Assembly: GCA_019454045.1 (NCBI GenBank)
Contig: SKCR01007814.1
Location: forward strand, 310,001-374,000
Length of the DNA stretch: 64,000 nt
Reading direction: 5' to 3'
Origin: Zanthoxylum bungeanum
Lineage: Eukaryota > Streptophyta > Magnoliopsida > Sapindales > Rutaceae
Each line of letters begins with the position of its first letter. The stretch's first letter is position 1. Shown one piece after another: positions 1 through 10,600 of the stretch. Below the pieces are notes generated by a model. It made no database searches, was not told the DNA's origin, and saw only the letters and a list, made by a program, of their open reading frames with translations. The translations under genes and the position numbers were made by a program.

Positions 1-285
1 TGAACAAGAACAAAAATTGTGGAAATTTTTGTGTGCTAGCACACACTTCAAAGGAATCAATACAAGGTGATAGGGAAACCTACTCTAAGAGCTTGGAATC
101 AAAGGAAAAGCTTGGAGCTTCTACTTCCACCTTGGCCGAATCTTATAAGGAGTTCTTGGAGGAATTTTTGCTTCTTAACACATCCAAAACCGTTCAATGT
201 AAGTGTGTTTCCGCCACTCTTCTTTGATTATTCATTCACATTTTATGCTTATTTTGATCTTGGGACTAAACCTAGAAACCCAACA
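1..285 (+). repeat. 3' tail of a copia LTR (A1 5' LTR)
   Basis: The segment ends in CCCAACA at 285, like the other LTRs here. It shows the ordered landmarks of this LTR group: the GTGCTAGCAC palindrome, the GGTGATAGGGAAAC motif near 67, an AAGCTTGGAGCTTC-type segment and a TGTAAGTG...TTCCGC segment just before the end. The upstream part lies outside the window. No primer-binding site follows, unlike the intact elements, which points to deletion of the leader. Confidence 0.75.
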
Positions 286-1126
286 TAACCTTAGATATCA
301 GAAGTATGAATTTTGAAAGAAGCTCTTTCGCTCGAGTATGTTAGAGGGTACATCTGTCAAGCACTACGTGTCGCAGATGATTGTTGACATCGAACAACTA
401 GGTCAGCTAGGAATAACCTTTGAGGTCGAGACTTCTACAGATTTGATCTTACAGTCTCTGCCCGAATGCTGGGGTTGGTTCGTCATGAACTATAACATGA
501 TAAACCAAGAGAAAACTCTTGGAGAGTTATTGGCGATGCTGAAAGAAGTAGAGCCAGAGCTTCTGAAGGGAAAAAAGCATGAGGTGCACCTTACTTCAAC
601 ATCCCAGAAGGCCAAGGCTTGGCCGAACGCTTCTGGGTGTGTGAAGAAAAGGAAGAAGGGCAAGGCTAAATCATCACAATCTTCTGGGAAGACTAAGGAC
701 AAATCCCAAGACGCCTGCATACATTTTGGCAAACAGGGTCACTGGAAGCGTGACTGCCGTGAGTACAAGTTGGAGTTGAAGGAAGTGAAGACGGACAAGG
801 CTCCGGCTTCAGGTATGTTTGTTATAAACATGTCTACTACTGGTTTTAAAAATTATATTTTTGATTCAGCATGTGGGACTCACATATGTACTGATGTGGA
901 GGATCTGCTGATTAGCGGGATACTGGCTTCAGATGAGATCTACTTGCGAGTCGGAAACAGGACGAGAGTCGCTGTTTTGGCCGTTGGGACCTATGTTTTG
1001 TATCTGCCCTTGGGGCATGTAATTATATTAGGTGACTGTTATTTTGTACCTAGTTTGACTAAGGAACATCATCTCTGCATTTTGTTTAACCCGTTGCAGG
1101 TATACCTTTGTATTCCGGAACACTAG
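286..1126 (+). pseudogene. copia gag and start of protease, broken (A1)
   Basis: The frame from 338 encodes 262 residues. It opens inside a copia-type gag domain (MLEGTSVKHYVSQM, then LILQSLPE) and passes a lysine/serine-rich stretch to a CCHC zinc knuckle at about 714-758. In the knuckle (CIHFGKQGHWKRDC) the second cysteine is phenylalanine, so zinc binding should be impaired. The aspartic protease follows with FDSACGTHIC near 864. The gag N-terminus is missing and the first bases after the LTR contain a stop. The frame is lost near 1060, where the protease-integrase link is damaged. Confidence 0.85.
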
Positions 1127-2234
1127 GTGTTTTGTATATAAAGATAACATTTTGATATGTACAGCATATGTTAATAGTAGTCTCTATATTTTGAATATAA
1201 ATGAATCTCAAACATATAACATGATAGAAAAAATGCTCAAATTGAGTAAAACATATGAAACTCATATGTGGCATTGTTGTTTGGGACACATCAACAAGAC
1301 TCGTATATCCACACTTTCGAATAGTAGGTACTTGGATGGATTTGATCCTGATTCATATGATGTCTGTGAATCATGTTTATTGAGCAAAGTGCCTAAAATG
1401 CCTTTTGGCGATAAAGGTGTTCGTGCCACCGAACTGTTAGCCCTCGTTCATAGTGACGTATGTTGGCCCATGTCTAGCAAGGCTAGAGGTGGATATGAAT
1501 ACTTCGTAACCTCTACGGATGATGCATCGCGTTATGGTTATGTGTATCTTTATGATACACAAGTCAGAAACTTTTGAGAAATTCAAAGAGTTTCGTCACG
1601 AAGTAGAAAAACAGACTGGTAAAAATATTAAATACATCGCGGTCAAATCGTGGTGGAAAATATTTAGCAATGAGTTTCTCGATTACTTGAAAGAGTATGG
1701 TATTCTTTCACAGTGGACTTTTCCTGAATCACCGCATTGAATGGTGTCTCCGAACAGAGAAACCGAACTTTGTTGGACATGGTAAGGTCAATAATGAGTC
1801 GTACTGAGCTACCAATTTCCTTCTGAGGATACGCATTGAACAATGCAATACTTATTTTGAATAAGGTTCTGTCAAAGTCTGTTGGACAGACTCCAAATGA
1901 AATATGGACAAGAAAGAAACTAGGTTTCTAATTCCTGAAGATTTGGGGATGCTTGGCTTACATTAAAGGCTTGGATGGTACCAAACTAGAACCCAAATCA
2001 GATAAGTGCCTATTTGTAGGTTATCCTAGGGAAACCAAAGGATATTACTTCTACAACCCACAAGAGAACAAGGAATTTGTTACTCTCCATGCGGTTTTCC
2101 TCGAAAAGGAATTCCTAAATGCAGTGGTAAGTGGGAGGAAAGTAGAACTCGATGAAAATCGTAGTGATGTTGTTCCTAGCACAGACTCCCTCACGGAACA
2201 CGAACAGTTCATCAAGGATGAGACTGTACCATAA
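1127..2234 (+). pseudogene. copia integrase remnant (A1)
   Basis: A gag-pre-integrase HHCC domain is readable from 1152-1577: MWHCCLGHINKT and then CESCLLSK, with both cysteines present. It leads into the integrase core (LVHSDVCWPM, TDDASRYGYVYL). A frameshift near 1555 moves the reading to 1519-1740 (SETFEKFKEFRHEVEKQ). The catalytic RSDRG-type segment is corrupted there (VKSWWK), so the second catalytic aspartate is lost. More stops follow near 1740, 1826 and 1930, before the C-terminal GKR/GYPRETKGYYFY segment at 1953-2234. The integrase is inactive. Confidence 0.85.
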
Positions 2235-3880
2235 TCTTCTAATACACAAGAACCGCGTAGATCGAAGAGAGTCAGAAAACAACCTGAGAGGTATGGGTTT
2301 CTGATCTCGCCTCAGGTAGATATTAATCTTATTAGGGATAATGAGCCGTCTACGTATGAGGAAGCGATACAAGGTATCGACTCCGCTTTATGGCAAGATT
2401 CCATGAAGTCCGAAATGGATTCCATGTATACAACCAAGTTTGGACACTCGTTGATGTACCAGAAGGCATAGTGCCTATTGGTAGTAAATGGGTCTTCTTG
2501 GTGAAGACAGACATGGATGGCAACATAAAAATGTACAAAGCTAGGCTTGTAGCGAAAGGGTATCGTCATCAACATGGTGTCGATTACGACGAAACCTTTT
2601 ACCTGTTGCCATGATTAAATCCATTCGGATAATGCTTGCTAAAGCTGCATATTTCGATTATGAAATATGGCAGATGACAGATGGACATCAAAACCGCTTT
2701 CCTTAATGGAAACCTTTTGGAGGATATTCATATAAAACACCCAGACGGTTTTGTCGTGCCAAAACATGCAAATAAGTTTTGCAAGTTAAATCGTTCGATT
2801 TATGGATTGAAGCAAACATTGCGTTCTTGGAACCAATGTTTTGATGAGATCATAATGGTATATGGTTTCATTCAAAACGTTGATGATTATTAGTGGGAGT
2901 GCACTGATAATGATTGTCATATACGTTGATGATGGATTGCTTCTTAACAATGACATTCCCATATTAAAATCAGTGAGAGCTTGGCTTTAATTAGAATTCT
3001 CCATCAAATACTTGGGAGAGGCAACCTTTATTCTAGGAATAAGGATCTACTGTGATAGTTCTAAAAGTTGTTGGCACTCTCCGAGAACTCATACATTGAC
3101 AGTGTTGAAGAGATTCAACATGGATCAGTCTTAGAAGGGACTGCTTCTAGTATAACATGGCGTCTCTATCTAAGGACATGTGTCCTGAAAGTAAAGATGA
3201 GAGAGATGCAATGAATCAGATCCTGTTCGCTTAAGAAGTCGGATCGATCATGTATGCCATGATATGTACGCGACCTGGTGTCTCATATGCTTTGAGCATC
3301 TGCAGTCAATATCAGGCCGATCCAGGCGATGGTCACTGGATTGATGTTAAGAACATGCTTTAGTATCTTACACGAACTAAGGATGCTTTCTAAGTTTATG
3401 AAGATGGAGAACATGAGGTGACTGGGTTCACCGATGCAAGTTTCCAAACCGACAAAGATGACTGTAAGTCACAATAAGGGTACATATTTTGTTTGAAAAA
3501 CAGAACAGTGAGATGGAAATCTTCCAAGAAAGATATTGTTGCCGATTCAACAACAAAAGCGGAATACATTGCTGCGGTTGAGGCAACAAAATAAGCATTT
3601 TGGATCTATAAAATTCCTAATTGGATTAGGAGTAGTTCTGTTAGCAGCTGAGCTGGGTTACAACACATGCTAAGGAATTACGGTCTCATCGATGATCCAA
3701 GTATGCACTTCGATGGTTTCATCTGATTCGTGAGATCGTACATCGTGGCGATGTAAAGATCGAAAAGATCGTTTCAGATGATAACCTTGCATATCCGCTG
3801 ACGAAAGCTATATCTCAGCAAAATTTTGAGCGACCCGAACATAGTTCAAGTGTTGGACACTTGAGTGATTGGCTATGGGC
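2235..3880 (+). pseudogene. copia reverse transcriptase-RNase H remnant (A1)
   Basis: Pieces in shifted frames still show the RT order: NQVWTLVDVPEG with YKARLVAKGY (2390-2614), MDIKTAFLNGNLLED with SIYGLKQ (2681-2893), and the catalytic YVDD at 2922-2933. RNase H traces follow (TDASFQTDKDD near 3430, KAEYIAA near 3560). Stops and frameshifts occur throughout, for example near 2470, 2610, 2893, 2990, 3135 and 3480. The last part of RNase H runs into the polypurine tract. No full enzyme can be made from it. Confidence 0.85.
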
Positions 3881-3892
3881 CAAGTGGGAGAT
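3881..3892 (+). other. polypurine tract of A1
   Basis: The purine-rich CAAGTGGGAGAT sits directly before the TGTTGTAC start of the 3' LTR. This is where plus-strand priming takes place in LTR retrotransposons. Equivalents precede the 3' LTRs of B, C, D and A2. Confidence 0.7.
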
Positions 3893-5785
3893 TGTTGTAC
3901 AATTATGACCCATAGCATCACTATTTGTAAAAGACATGGTGTTTTTGTACCAATTAACAATGTGACAAAGGAAATTGCTCTTGTATCATTTTTTAATTGG
4001 ATTACTTGGATATATAAATGATAAAAGTCCATATGATTAGTACATGATTAATAAGATATGAGACAATATTAATCCACGAAAGGTTTAATCATTAAATATC
4101 CCTAGTCTTAGTATTATCGAGACTGGACATCGATAATGCAGAATATACTAGTATTACACTTGTGTGCATTATGGAAGCTTAACGTCATAGTTCTCATATA
4201 TTTAAGTATTGGATACTTATGCAAGTGTGATAGGAGGTTCTGTTAGCCGTTGGATCGGGAATAGCTTCGCTCTGGATAGACCCCTCGGAGTCCCATTGGT
4301 AGTATGACTATGTGTCTATGGGAATCCGAATGAGGGTAGGTGTGTGTGGTCTTAACTTGAGACTTGCATCGCTAATACTTGCGACAAATAGTACGCTTTG
4401 GTTTTGGTCGTCCGGCACTTTAACAGGTTCTGTGTACGCCTCTTCTGGGTTTACGAGAATCGTAGTGTTTTGGGTGTGATGTCAAGATGGAAGTATCACT
4501 TCAGTCATATGGAGATGATGATCACGCTGGGATACAAAACTAGTACTCTCATATGCTGCAGCTATCGGAATAGTATGAATAGGTCATGATTATCTGATTA
4601 AAGAGGCTAGTTGCTAGTGATCCGATATATGCTTCGTATGGGGCAGACACATTTCCAGCCCAAGGCCTAGCATGTGACATCCGATATTGGATCGTAATAC
4701 GCAATACATAGTATACTATGCCTGATATAGATTATATATTCTTCATTGAATATTTCTGGAGAATTGGGTAGGCACAGTGTTTTGATAGAAGCCAACCATG
4801 TCTTGTAAATCGGTAAGAATGTGGTATGGGGTACGCACGTGTTCGGATAGTCCGACAATCGGATTTACTGCCAACATATCCATGGATCTCTTGGGTCGTT
4901 TCCTAAAATTTACCGATGACATTTGACTCGAACAAAATTAATCTAGGATTAATTATGAGATAGAGAAAATTAATCTGGGATTAATTGCGGCATGAGTTTA
5001 TCTGGGATAAAATCCATATAGAATAGAGAATGCGATTAATTTGGAATTAATCGATTAAATAATATATTAGATATATTAATTGAAATCATATTTCAATGCG
5101 GAATTAAAATTGGATTTTAATTCGGGCAAACGATTTAATTTGGAATTAATTTGCAAGCGACTTTCATAATAATTTTGCTAAGCATTATTATTTAATTAAA
5201 TTTAATTTAATTAAGTCGCGACGGAAAATTCGTTTAGTTCGGAATTAAATGAACCCGGGCCCGAGCGAAGTTGCGTGTTGAGTTAGCCGACTTAAATTTG
5301 GAATTTAAAAGTGGTGGGACGCACTTCACTTACATCAACTTATTGGACATGTGATGGAAGTGGTTAGGCTTGAATTATGGATTTGATATGTTGGCAAGTA
5401 AGGCTTGGCCTTACTTATGAAACACTCAAACCAAAACCAACACTCAACATTTGTATAAATTAATTAAATCAACTTTGGAAATGTGATAAGTTACTATTCA
5501 TAGCACACTCTCTCTTATTCTTTTGCTCATTGTCGTGAGCTACTTCCTTCTCCATTGAAGTTTTGTTGCAAAATTTCATTAAGCTAGCACTTTAAAGGAG
5601 TCAAAGAAGGTGATAGGGAAACTCACCATTGGGTTGCATTTACTCATAGAAGGCTTGGAGCTTCCAACAAACATACAAATTTTTTGAAATCCCATATACG
5701 ATCAATGTAAGTTTTTCCGCAACTCTCTTGATCATTTACACACAATATCATGACTTAGAGACATTAGGCATGCCTATGACACTAA
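3893..5785 (+). repeat. 3' LTR of copia element A1
   Basis: It starts TGTTGTACAATTATGACCCATAGC, matching the other long copia LTRs, and carries the shared landmarks: the ATTATCGA...TCGATAAT hairpin (about 4112-4136), the GAATTGGGTAGG...GTCTTGTAAATCGGTA block (about 4760-4815) and the palindrome-rich block (about 4940-5240). The end is not a clean CAACA. Homology fades at about 5770-5790, so the boundary is approximate. A TATA-like TGTATAAATTAATT lies at 5452. Several changes have degraded the palindromes relative to E and A2. Confidence 0.75.
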
Positions 5786-5918
5786 GAAAAACTCCCCAGT
5801 GGATCGAAAAGTCACGCAAATGGACAAAAATGCCATCACCCATTCAATTCAGGAATGAACCCCAGAGATCGAAGCATCTCACACCCAGCACGGTTCGGGA
5901 ATGAAGCCCAGAGGTCGA
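5786..5918. other. unassigned spacer between A1 and E
   Basis: About 130 bp not matching either neighbouring LTR. It holds two diverged copies of a roughly 27-bp unit (GGAATGAA(G)CCCAGAG(A/G)TCGA) near 5850-5877 and 5890-5918. No credible coding frame was seen. The last five bases (GTCGA) may be the target site of E, but E's other end is missing so this cannot be confirmed. Confidence 0.4.
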
Positions 5919-6975
5919 TGTTGGACAATTATGACCCATAGCGTCACTGTTTATACAGATCATGTTGTTGTTGTACAAATTAACTATGTGACAAAAGAGA
6001 TTGCACTCTTATCATATGTGATTAGATCAACTAGATGTATAAATGATAGGAGGTCCCTATGATTTGTTCCTAGATTAAAAATGATATGAGACAGTATCAG
6101 TCCACGAAGGATAAATCATTAAATATCCCTAGTCAGAGTATTATCGAGATTGCATATCGATAAATACGTAAAAGACTAGTATTACACTTGTGCGCGTTGT
6201 GAGGGCATAACGACATACTTCTCATATATTTGGGTATAGGATACTCATGCAAGTGTAATAGGAGGTTGTGTTTTACCGATGGTACGGGAAACAGCTTCGC
6301 TCTGGATAGACCCCATCAGAATTCCATTGGTAGTATGACTATGTGTCTATGGAAGTCTGAAATCAGGGTAGGTGTATTTGGTCTTAACCTGAGACTTGCA
6401 CCACTAATACTTGCGACAATCAATATACTTTGGTTTTGGTCGTCCAGGGCTTTAACCGGTTTCTATGTACGCCTCTTCTGGGTATATCGAGAATCGTAGT
6501 GTGTTGGGTGTGATGTCAAGATGGAAGTGTCACTCCAGTCATATGGAGATGATGATCGCGTAGGGATACAAAACTTGTTCTCCAAAGGGTTGCAACCATC
6601 AGGATAATATGACTTGGTCATGATTATCCGATATTAAAGAGACTAGTTGCTCGTAATCCGATATATGCTTCGTACGGGGCAGACACTATACCAGCTCCAG
6701 GCCTTACATGTGATCATCCGATACTGGATCGAAATACGTAATACTACGTATACTACGCCTGATATAGATCCTTTATTCCTGTAAGGATGTTTCTGGAGAA
6801 TTGGGTAGGGATGGCGCTTTGCTAGAAGCCAACCTTGTCTTGTAAATTGTTATAAACGTAGTACTAGGTACTTACGTGTTCGGATAGTCCGACGACCGAA
6901 TTTACTGCCAACATATCCGGGGATCTCATTGGTCGCTTCCCGTAGATTCACCAATGACGTATGACTCGCACTTTT

Positions 6976-7221
6976 ATTAATCTGGGATTAATTGCGGAGA
7001 TATTTTATCTAGGATAAAATATCATTTAAAGAGAGATAACGATTAATTTGGAATTAATCGATAAAATTAATATATTCGATATATTAACCAAAATTGGATT
7101 TCGACGCGAAATTAAAATTAGATTTTAATTCTAGCGAACGAATTAATTTTAAATTAATTCGTTAGCGACGTGAATAGTAATTATACTAGGCATGATTATT
7201 TAATTAAATTAGATTTAATTA
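6976..7221 (+). repeat. run of seven perfect hyphenated palindromes in the E LTR
   Basis: Perfect inverted repeats, each with a 3-nt spacer: 6976-6992 (7-bp arms, TGG), 6999-7023 (11-bp arms, TAG), 7040-7060 (9-bp arms, TGG), 7067-7087 (9-bp arms, TCG), 7110-7130 (9-bp arms, TAG), 7137-7163 (12-bp arms, TTA) and 7201-7221 (9-bp arms, TAG). Equivalent runs occur in all other long copia LTRs in the window. Confidence 0.9.
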
Positions 7222-7505
7222 CGTCACAACGGAAAATTTGTTAATTTGGAATTAGCAAACCCGAGCCCGGGATTGTTTGCGAGCGTATTTGCATTTCGAA
7301 TGCGAGTGCGGCACGCAATTCAAATAAAGCGTCAAAACATTAGTCACATCAAACGTAAAATCAATGTCATTTTGAGTGATGTTACAAGTTGTCACTTGAT
7401 TCAGTGATGTGAGTTGATGGTAGTTGTTGGAATGGTTGTTGGATTTGATTATTTGACTTTTGGAAAGCCAAATATTTGGTAAATCCTTTATTTATTTTGT
7501 GAAAA

Positions 7506-7513
7506 TATATATT
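7506..7513 (+). promoter_or_regulatory. possible TATA box of the E LTR
   Basis: TATATATT lies about 40-70 bp before a pyrimidine-rich tract (7546-7580), as expected around a plant LTR transcription start. It is an inference from position and composition only. Confidence 0.3.
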
Positions 7514-7964
7514 GTGTATTAGATACACATTTTAACCAACTAAAACACTCTTCTCTCTCTTCCATCTATCTCCCTCTCATTCACGCCATTGGGGCTGTTT
7601 TTTTTTTTTTCTGGTTTGGCAGCCCACTGCCGAGAGCCAAGAAGAAAAGGGAAGCAAAAAGTCATGATTTTGTGGCACAATCGGGAGTGCTAGCACACTA
7701 CGAAGTCATCCGAAGGTGATAGGGAAGTCCACCTATGAGCTTGGAATCATTTGACGAAGCTTGGAGCTTGTTCAAGGAGCAACAATGGCCGATTCTTGGA
7801 GATGATAGCAGCTCACTGCCGAGCAGTCCAGTGGGCAGAGAAATCAATTTTATTGCCTCGCGCGTCACTCAACCGATCGATGTGAGTATTCCGCAACTCC
7901 CTCGTATGTGTTCACATGTCTTTCTTTCTTTGTATTCGATCCTCGAGACGTAGAAACTCCAACA

Positions 7965-7982
7965 ATGGTATCAGAGTGATTG
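7965..7982 (+). other. primer-binding site of E
   Basis: ATGGTATCAGAGTGATTG follows the LTR end directly. TGGTATCAGAG matches the 3' end of plant initiator tRNA-Met, the usual copia primer. Confidence 0.85.
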
Positions 7983-10600
7983 AAAAGCATGAAATTTGAT
8001 TATGGTTAAAATTTGGGTAAAAATGTGTTTGAGCATGATTTATGTAATTGGATGAATGAATATGTTTAAATGTGTTTTAATTGAGGATTGATTGGATCAA
8101 TTTGTTGAAAAACTGTTTGGAACATTTTTCCCCAATAATCTTAGCTTGGCCGAGAGGAATGAAGCCCTAATTGTCTTGGAATTTTTGATTTTTGTTCATT
8201 GGATGAATTGGAATCATTCGGGAATGTTGATTTAATGTCGATTGTGGATTTAATTAGATTGAAATCGAATCGGACACAAATTGCCCAAATTGCCGAGAAT
8301 GATATAGCAAGTAATTGGGTTTGATTTTTTGATGAAATGTGTTGGACATGTTTTGTTGTTGTTGAGCATGATTAATTAGGCTAATTGGTGTTTTGGAAAT
8401 GTTAATTGGGTAATTAATTGTGTTATACACTTTGGTAATTAAATTAGGAATTTGGAATTTGGAATATAATTATATTGGGCCTAATTTTGGAAATTGAACT
8501 TTTAAAGTTGTTATTGGGCTTATTGGGTTTGGTTGTACTAAGTTGGGTTTAGGCAAAATTGGTTGGATCCAATTGGGCCCAAAACCGCTTCCATAAAGCC
8601 CAAATGCGACTAATGGACTTTTAAAGTTTAATTGGGCCTAATGGGCCTAAATTGATTTCTGGGCTTATGGGGTAACTCCCGGATTGGACTTTGGTTATTG
8701 GGTTTGACCCGAGTTGACCAAAAGTCCACGCCTTAAGAAATTAATTAAAAGCCCATTGGACTTTAATTAAATTGACGTTGGACGTTAAACGGGCTTTGAG
8801 ACCCGTAACGATTAAATTTGGAATTTAAATCGTAAAGGTTTATTTAATAAAGTGTAGTATTTAATTTAGAATTAAATAAATGGATTAGTATTAAATACAA
8901 ACTGAATTGGATTTAATTTTGTAGTTTAATTTTATTCGAGAATTCGTACTTTGAGTACTTATTCACAAAAACGAGTTTGACTCGAGCAAAAACAAATCGT
9001 TGTTTGAACATTGGATGGTCACTAATTATCAGATTAATTAATTTGATTAGATTGATTGATAACATTCTTCTGTGAATACATGGTTGCGATGCATGAATAA
9101 TGTATATCGGATTGATATTAGATGGGTGGGATAATTTTAGAAATTGTTGTAATAAATTTGGAATTTATTAATTGGACCTGCGTGTCCAGCCTTATTACCT
9201 CCTTATTTTTTGTATTCTCTTCTCACCTATTCCCCACAATGTAAATGAGGTTTCTTTAGAAGTGTAGTGTAACGGGTAGAAGTAATACTTGTGCTAGCGG
9301 GAGAGAGAAAGAGAGAGATTTGATCTAGGATCATTGTGTAAAGTATCCATCCGCATATCATTATTATTTTATCATTTGCGCTTTATTATGTGTTTAGAAT
9401 GCATATTTAAGGGTGTATGATGATGAGACCTTAACAAATATAATAAATTGGTTGCCAATTTTCACTCGAAAAACCCTCGCAAAATATTAAGCGTTTTTCC
9501 TTCCATTGAGTGATTCTTACTCAAGATCTAAGACTGGCATTGGCTTGTTGGCCAAAGTCAAGGCCTATGTCCGTCGAAGATGTGTCTGAATCACGAAAGC
9601 TTTGTTCCATATTGGTGTCTTGTCCAAGTTGTGGTTTGTTGGCCAAAGTCATGACCATTTCTTGTCGATCGACATTGATTACGAAGCTTTCCATGGTCAA
9701 TGGGTCGCACTTAACTGGGATCACTAAGTTTGTTGTGCCAAAGCCAAGGCTTAGTTGATTCAGAGGAAAAAAGTTAGGCAATATATTAGATATATTGGCA
9801 TATATATGATATATGTTTCGGACTTGGATGTCCCCCTACTGGATCTAGGAATTGGATTGGATCCAATCGATCTTAAAGATCTACCTAGTTAATTATCATA
9901 CAATTTGTTGGCCAAAGTCAAGATTGTGTGATATTTAACGGGATCCTAGCCCGCTAGGAAACACAGTTTCCCGAGTACTCGACACAGGGTTAGAGGCTCG
10001 CCGAAAAATAGTGGGAGGCAAGAATTGAATTCGCAATATTCGTTTAATTACTTGCCATACGCGCTCAAACAAATATCATTCGTCAATTAAATTAAATGTT
10101 AGTTGGACTAATATTTAAATCGTTGTTTTAATTAACAGTTGGACCGTATTCAAACAAATTACAAGTATAGTTGATTAATATAGTTGGACTATAATAATCA
10201 TTATATTTAATAGTACCGAAAAATCATTGATTAAATAGTTGGATTATTAGAATCAAGATAAATTGAAAGATTGACGTTTAATACATAATCCTAGGGAAAA
10301 TGTATTTAAATGGTTTAATTTTCAAATTGGGAATATAATTTCAGGATGGTCCTGGGAACTAATAAGTTACTTTATTTGATAAAATAACATATTAGGCCTA
10401 AGCCCGGAGTTAAGCGAATAGTAGAGCATGATCTTTGGAAGATGCATGTAATGATAACTTTAGTGTTTAATCCATTAAGCTTGTCGCAGTAGACTCCTTA
10501 ATTTCCAAATCGGAAATAAGGATTAGATCCTTAAAGTATGATAATGAAATTGAAGGATCTTCATAAATCTATACTTAGATTTTAGAAGTACTAAAATTGC
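7983..10600 (+). other. long non-coding leader of E
   Basis: No credible long frame is present. From 5' to 3' it holds an AT-rich part, a segment dense in TGGGCY motifs (about 8470-8770), several TTGTTGGCCAAAGTCAAG-like repeats (about 9545, 9638 and 9904), and a cluster of TGG-spaced palindromes (about 10099-10250). The same order is seen in the leaders of B, C and G. The leader lies between primer site and gag, so it could be untranslated, spliced or degenerate. The sequence does not say which. Confidence 0.7.

Larger units (their letters stand above)
1..5785 (+). mobile_element. Ty1/copia retrotransposon A1, old and decayed
   Basis: This is a plus-strand copia element made of a 5' LTR tail (1-285), a broken gag-pol region (286-3880), a polypurine tract and a long divergent 3' LTR (3893 to about 5785). 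The element starts before the window. The 5' LTR tail and the matching part of the 3' LTR (about 5480-5785) are clearly related but quite different. Either the element is old or the two ends come from different copies. Primer site, leader and the gag N-terminus are missing between 285 and about 335, so a large internal deletion joins the LTR almost directly to mid-gag. It cannot encode a working polyprotein. Confidence 0.85.
5919..7964 (+). repeat. 5' LTR of copia element E (2046 bp)
   Basis: It runs from TGTTGGACAATTATGACC to AAACTCCAACA, and is followed at once by a primer-binding site. Inside, in order, are the ATTATCGA/TCGATAA hairpin near 6140, the highly conserved GAATTGGGTAGG...CTTGTAAAT block (about 6797-6850), a 246-bp run of seven perfect palindromes (6976-7221), a TATATATT promoter-like site at about 7506, CT-rich sequence at 7546-7580, the GTGCTAGCAC palindrome (about 7687) and GGTGATAGGGAAG. 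Judging from the TATA position, the palindrome run lies in U3. Confidence 0.9.

Noticed and set aside
7735..7953. 72-codon frame near the E LTR end
   Set aside because: It lies across the LTR end region with no homology to known proteins and is not preserved in the other LTRs.
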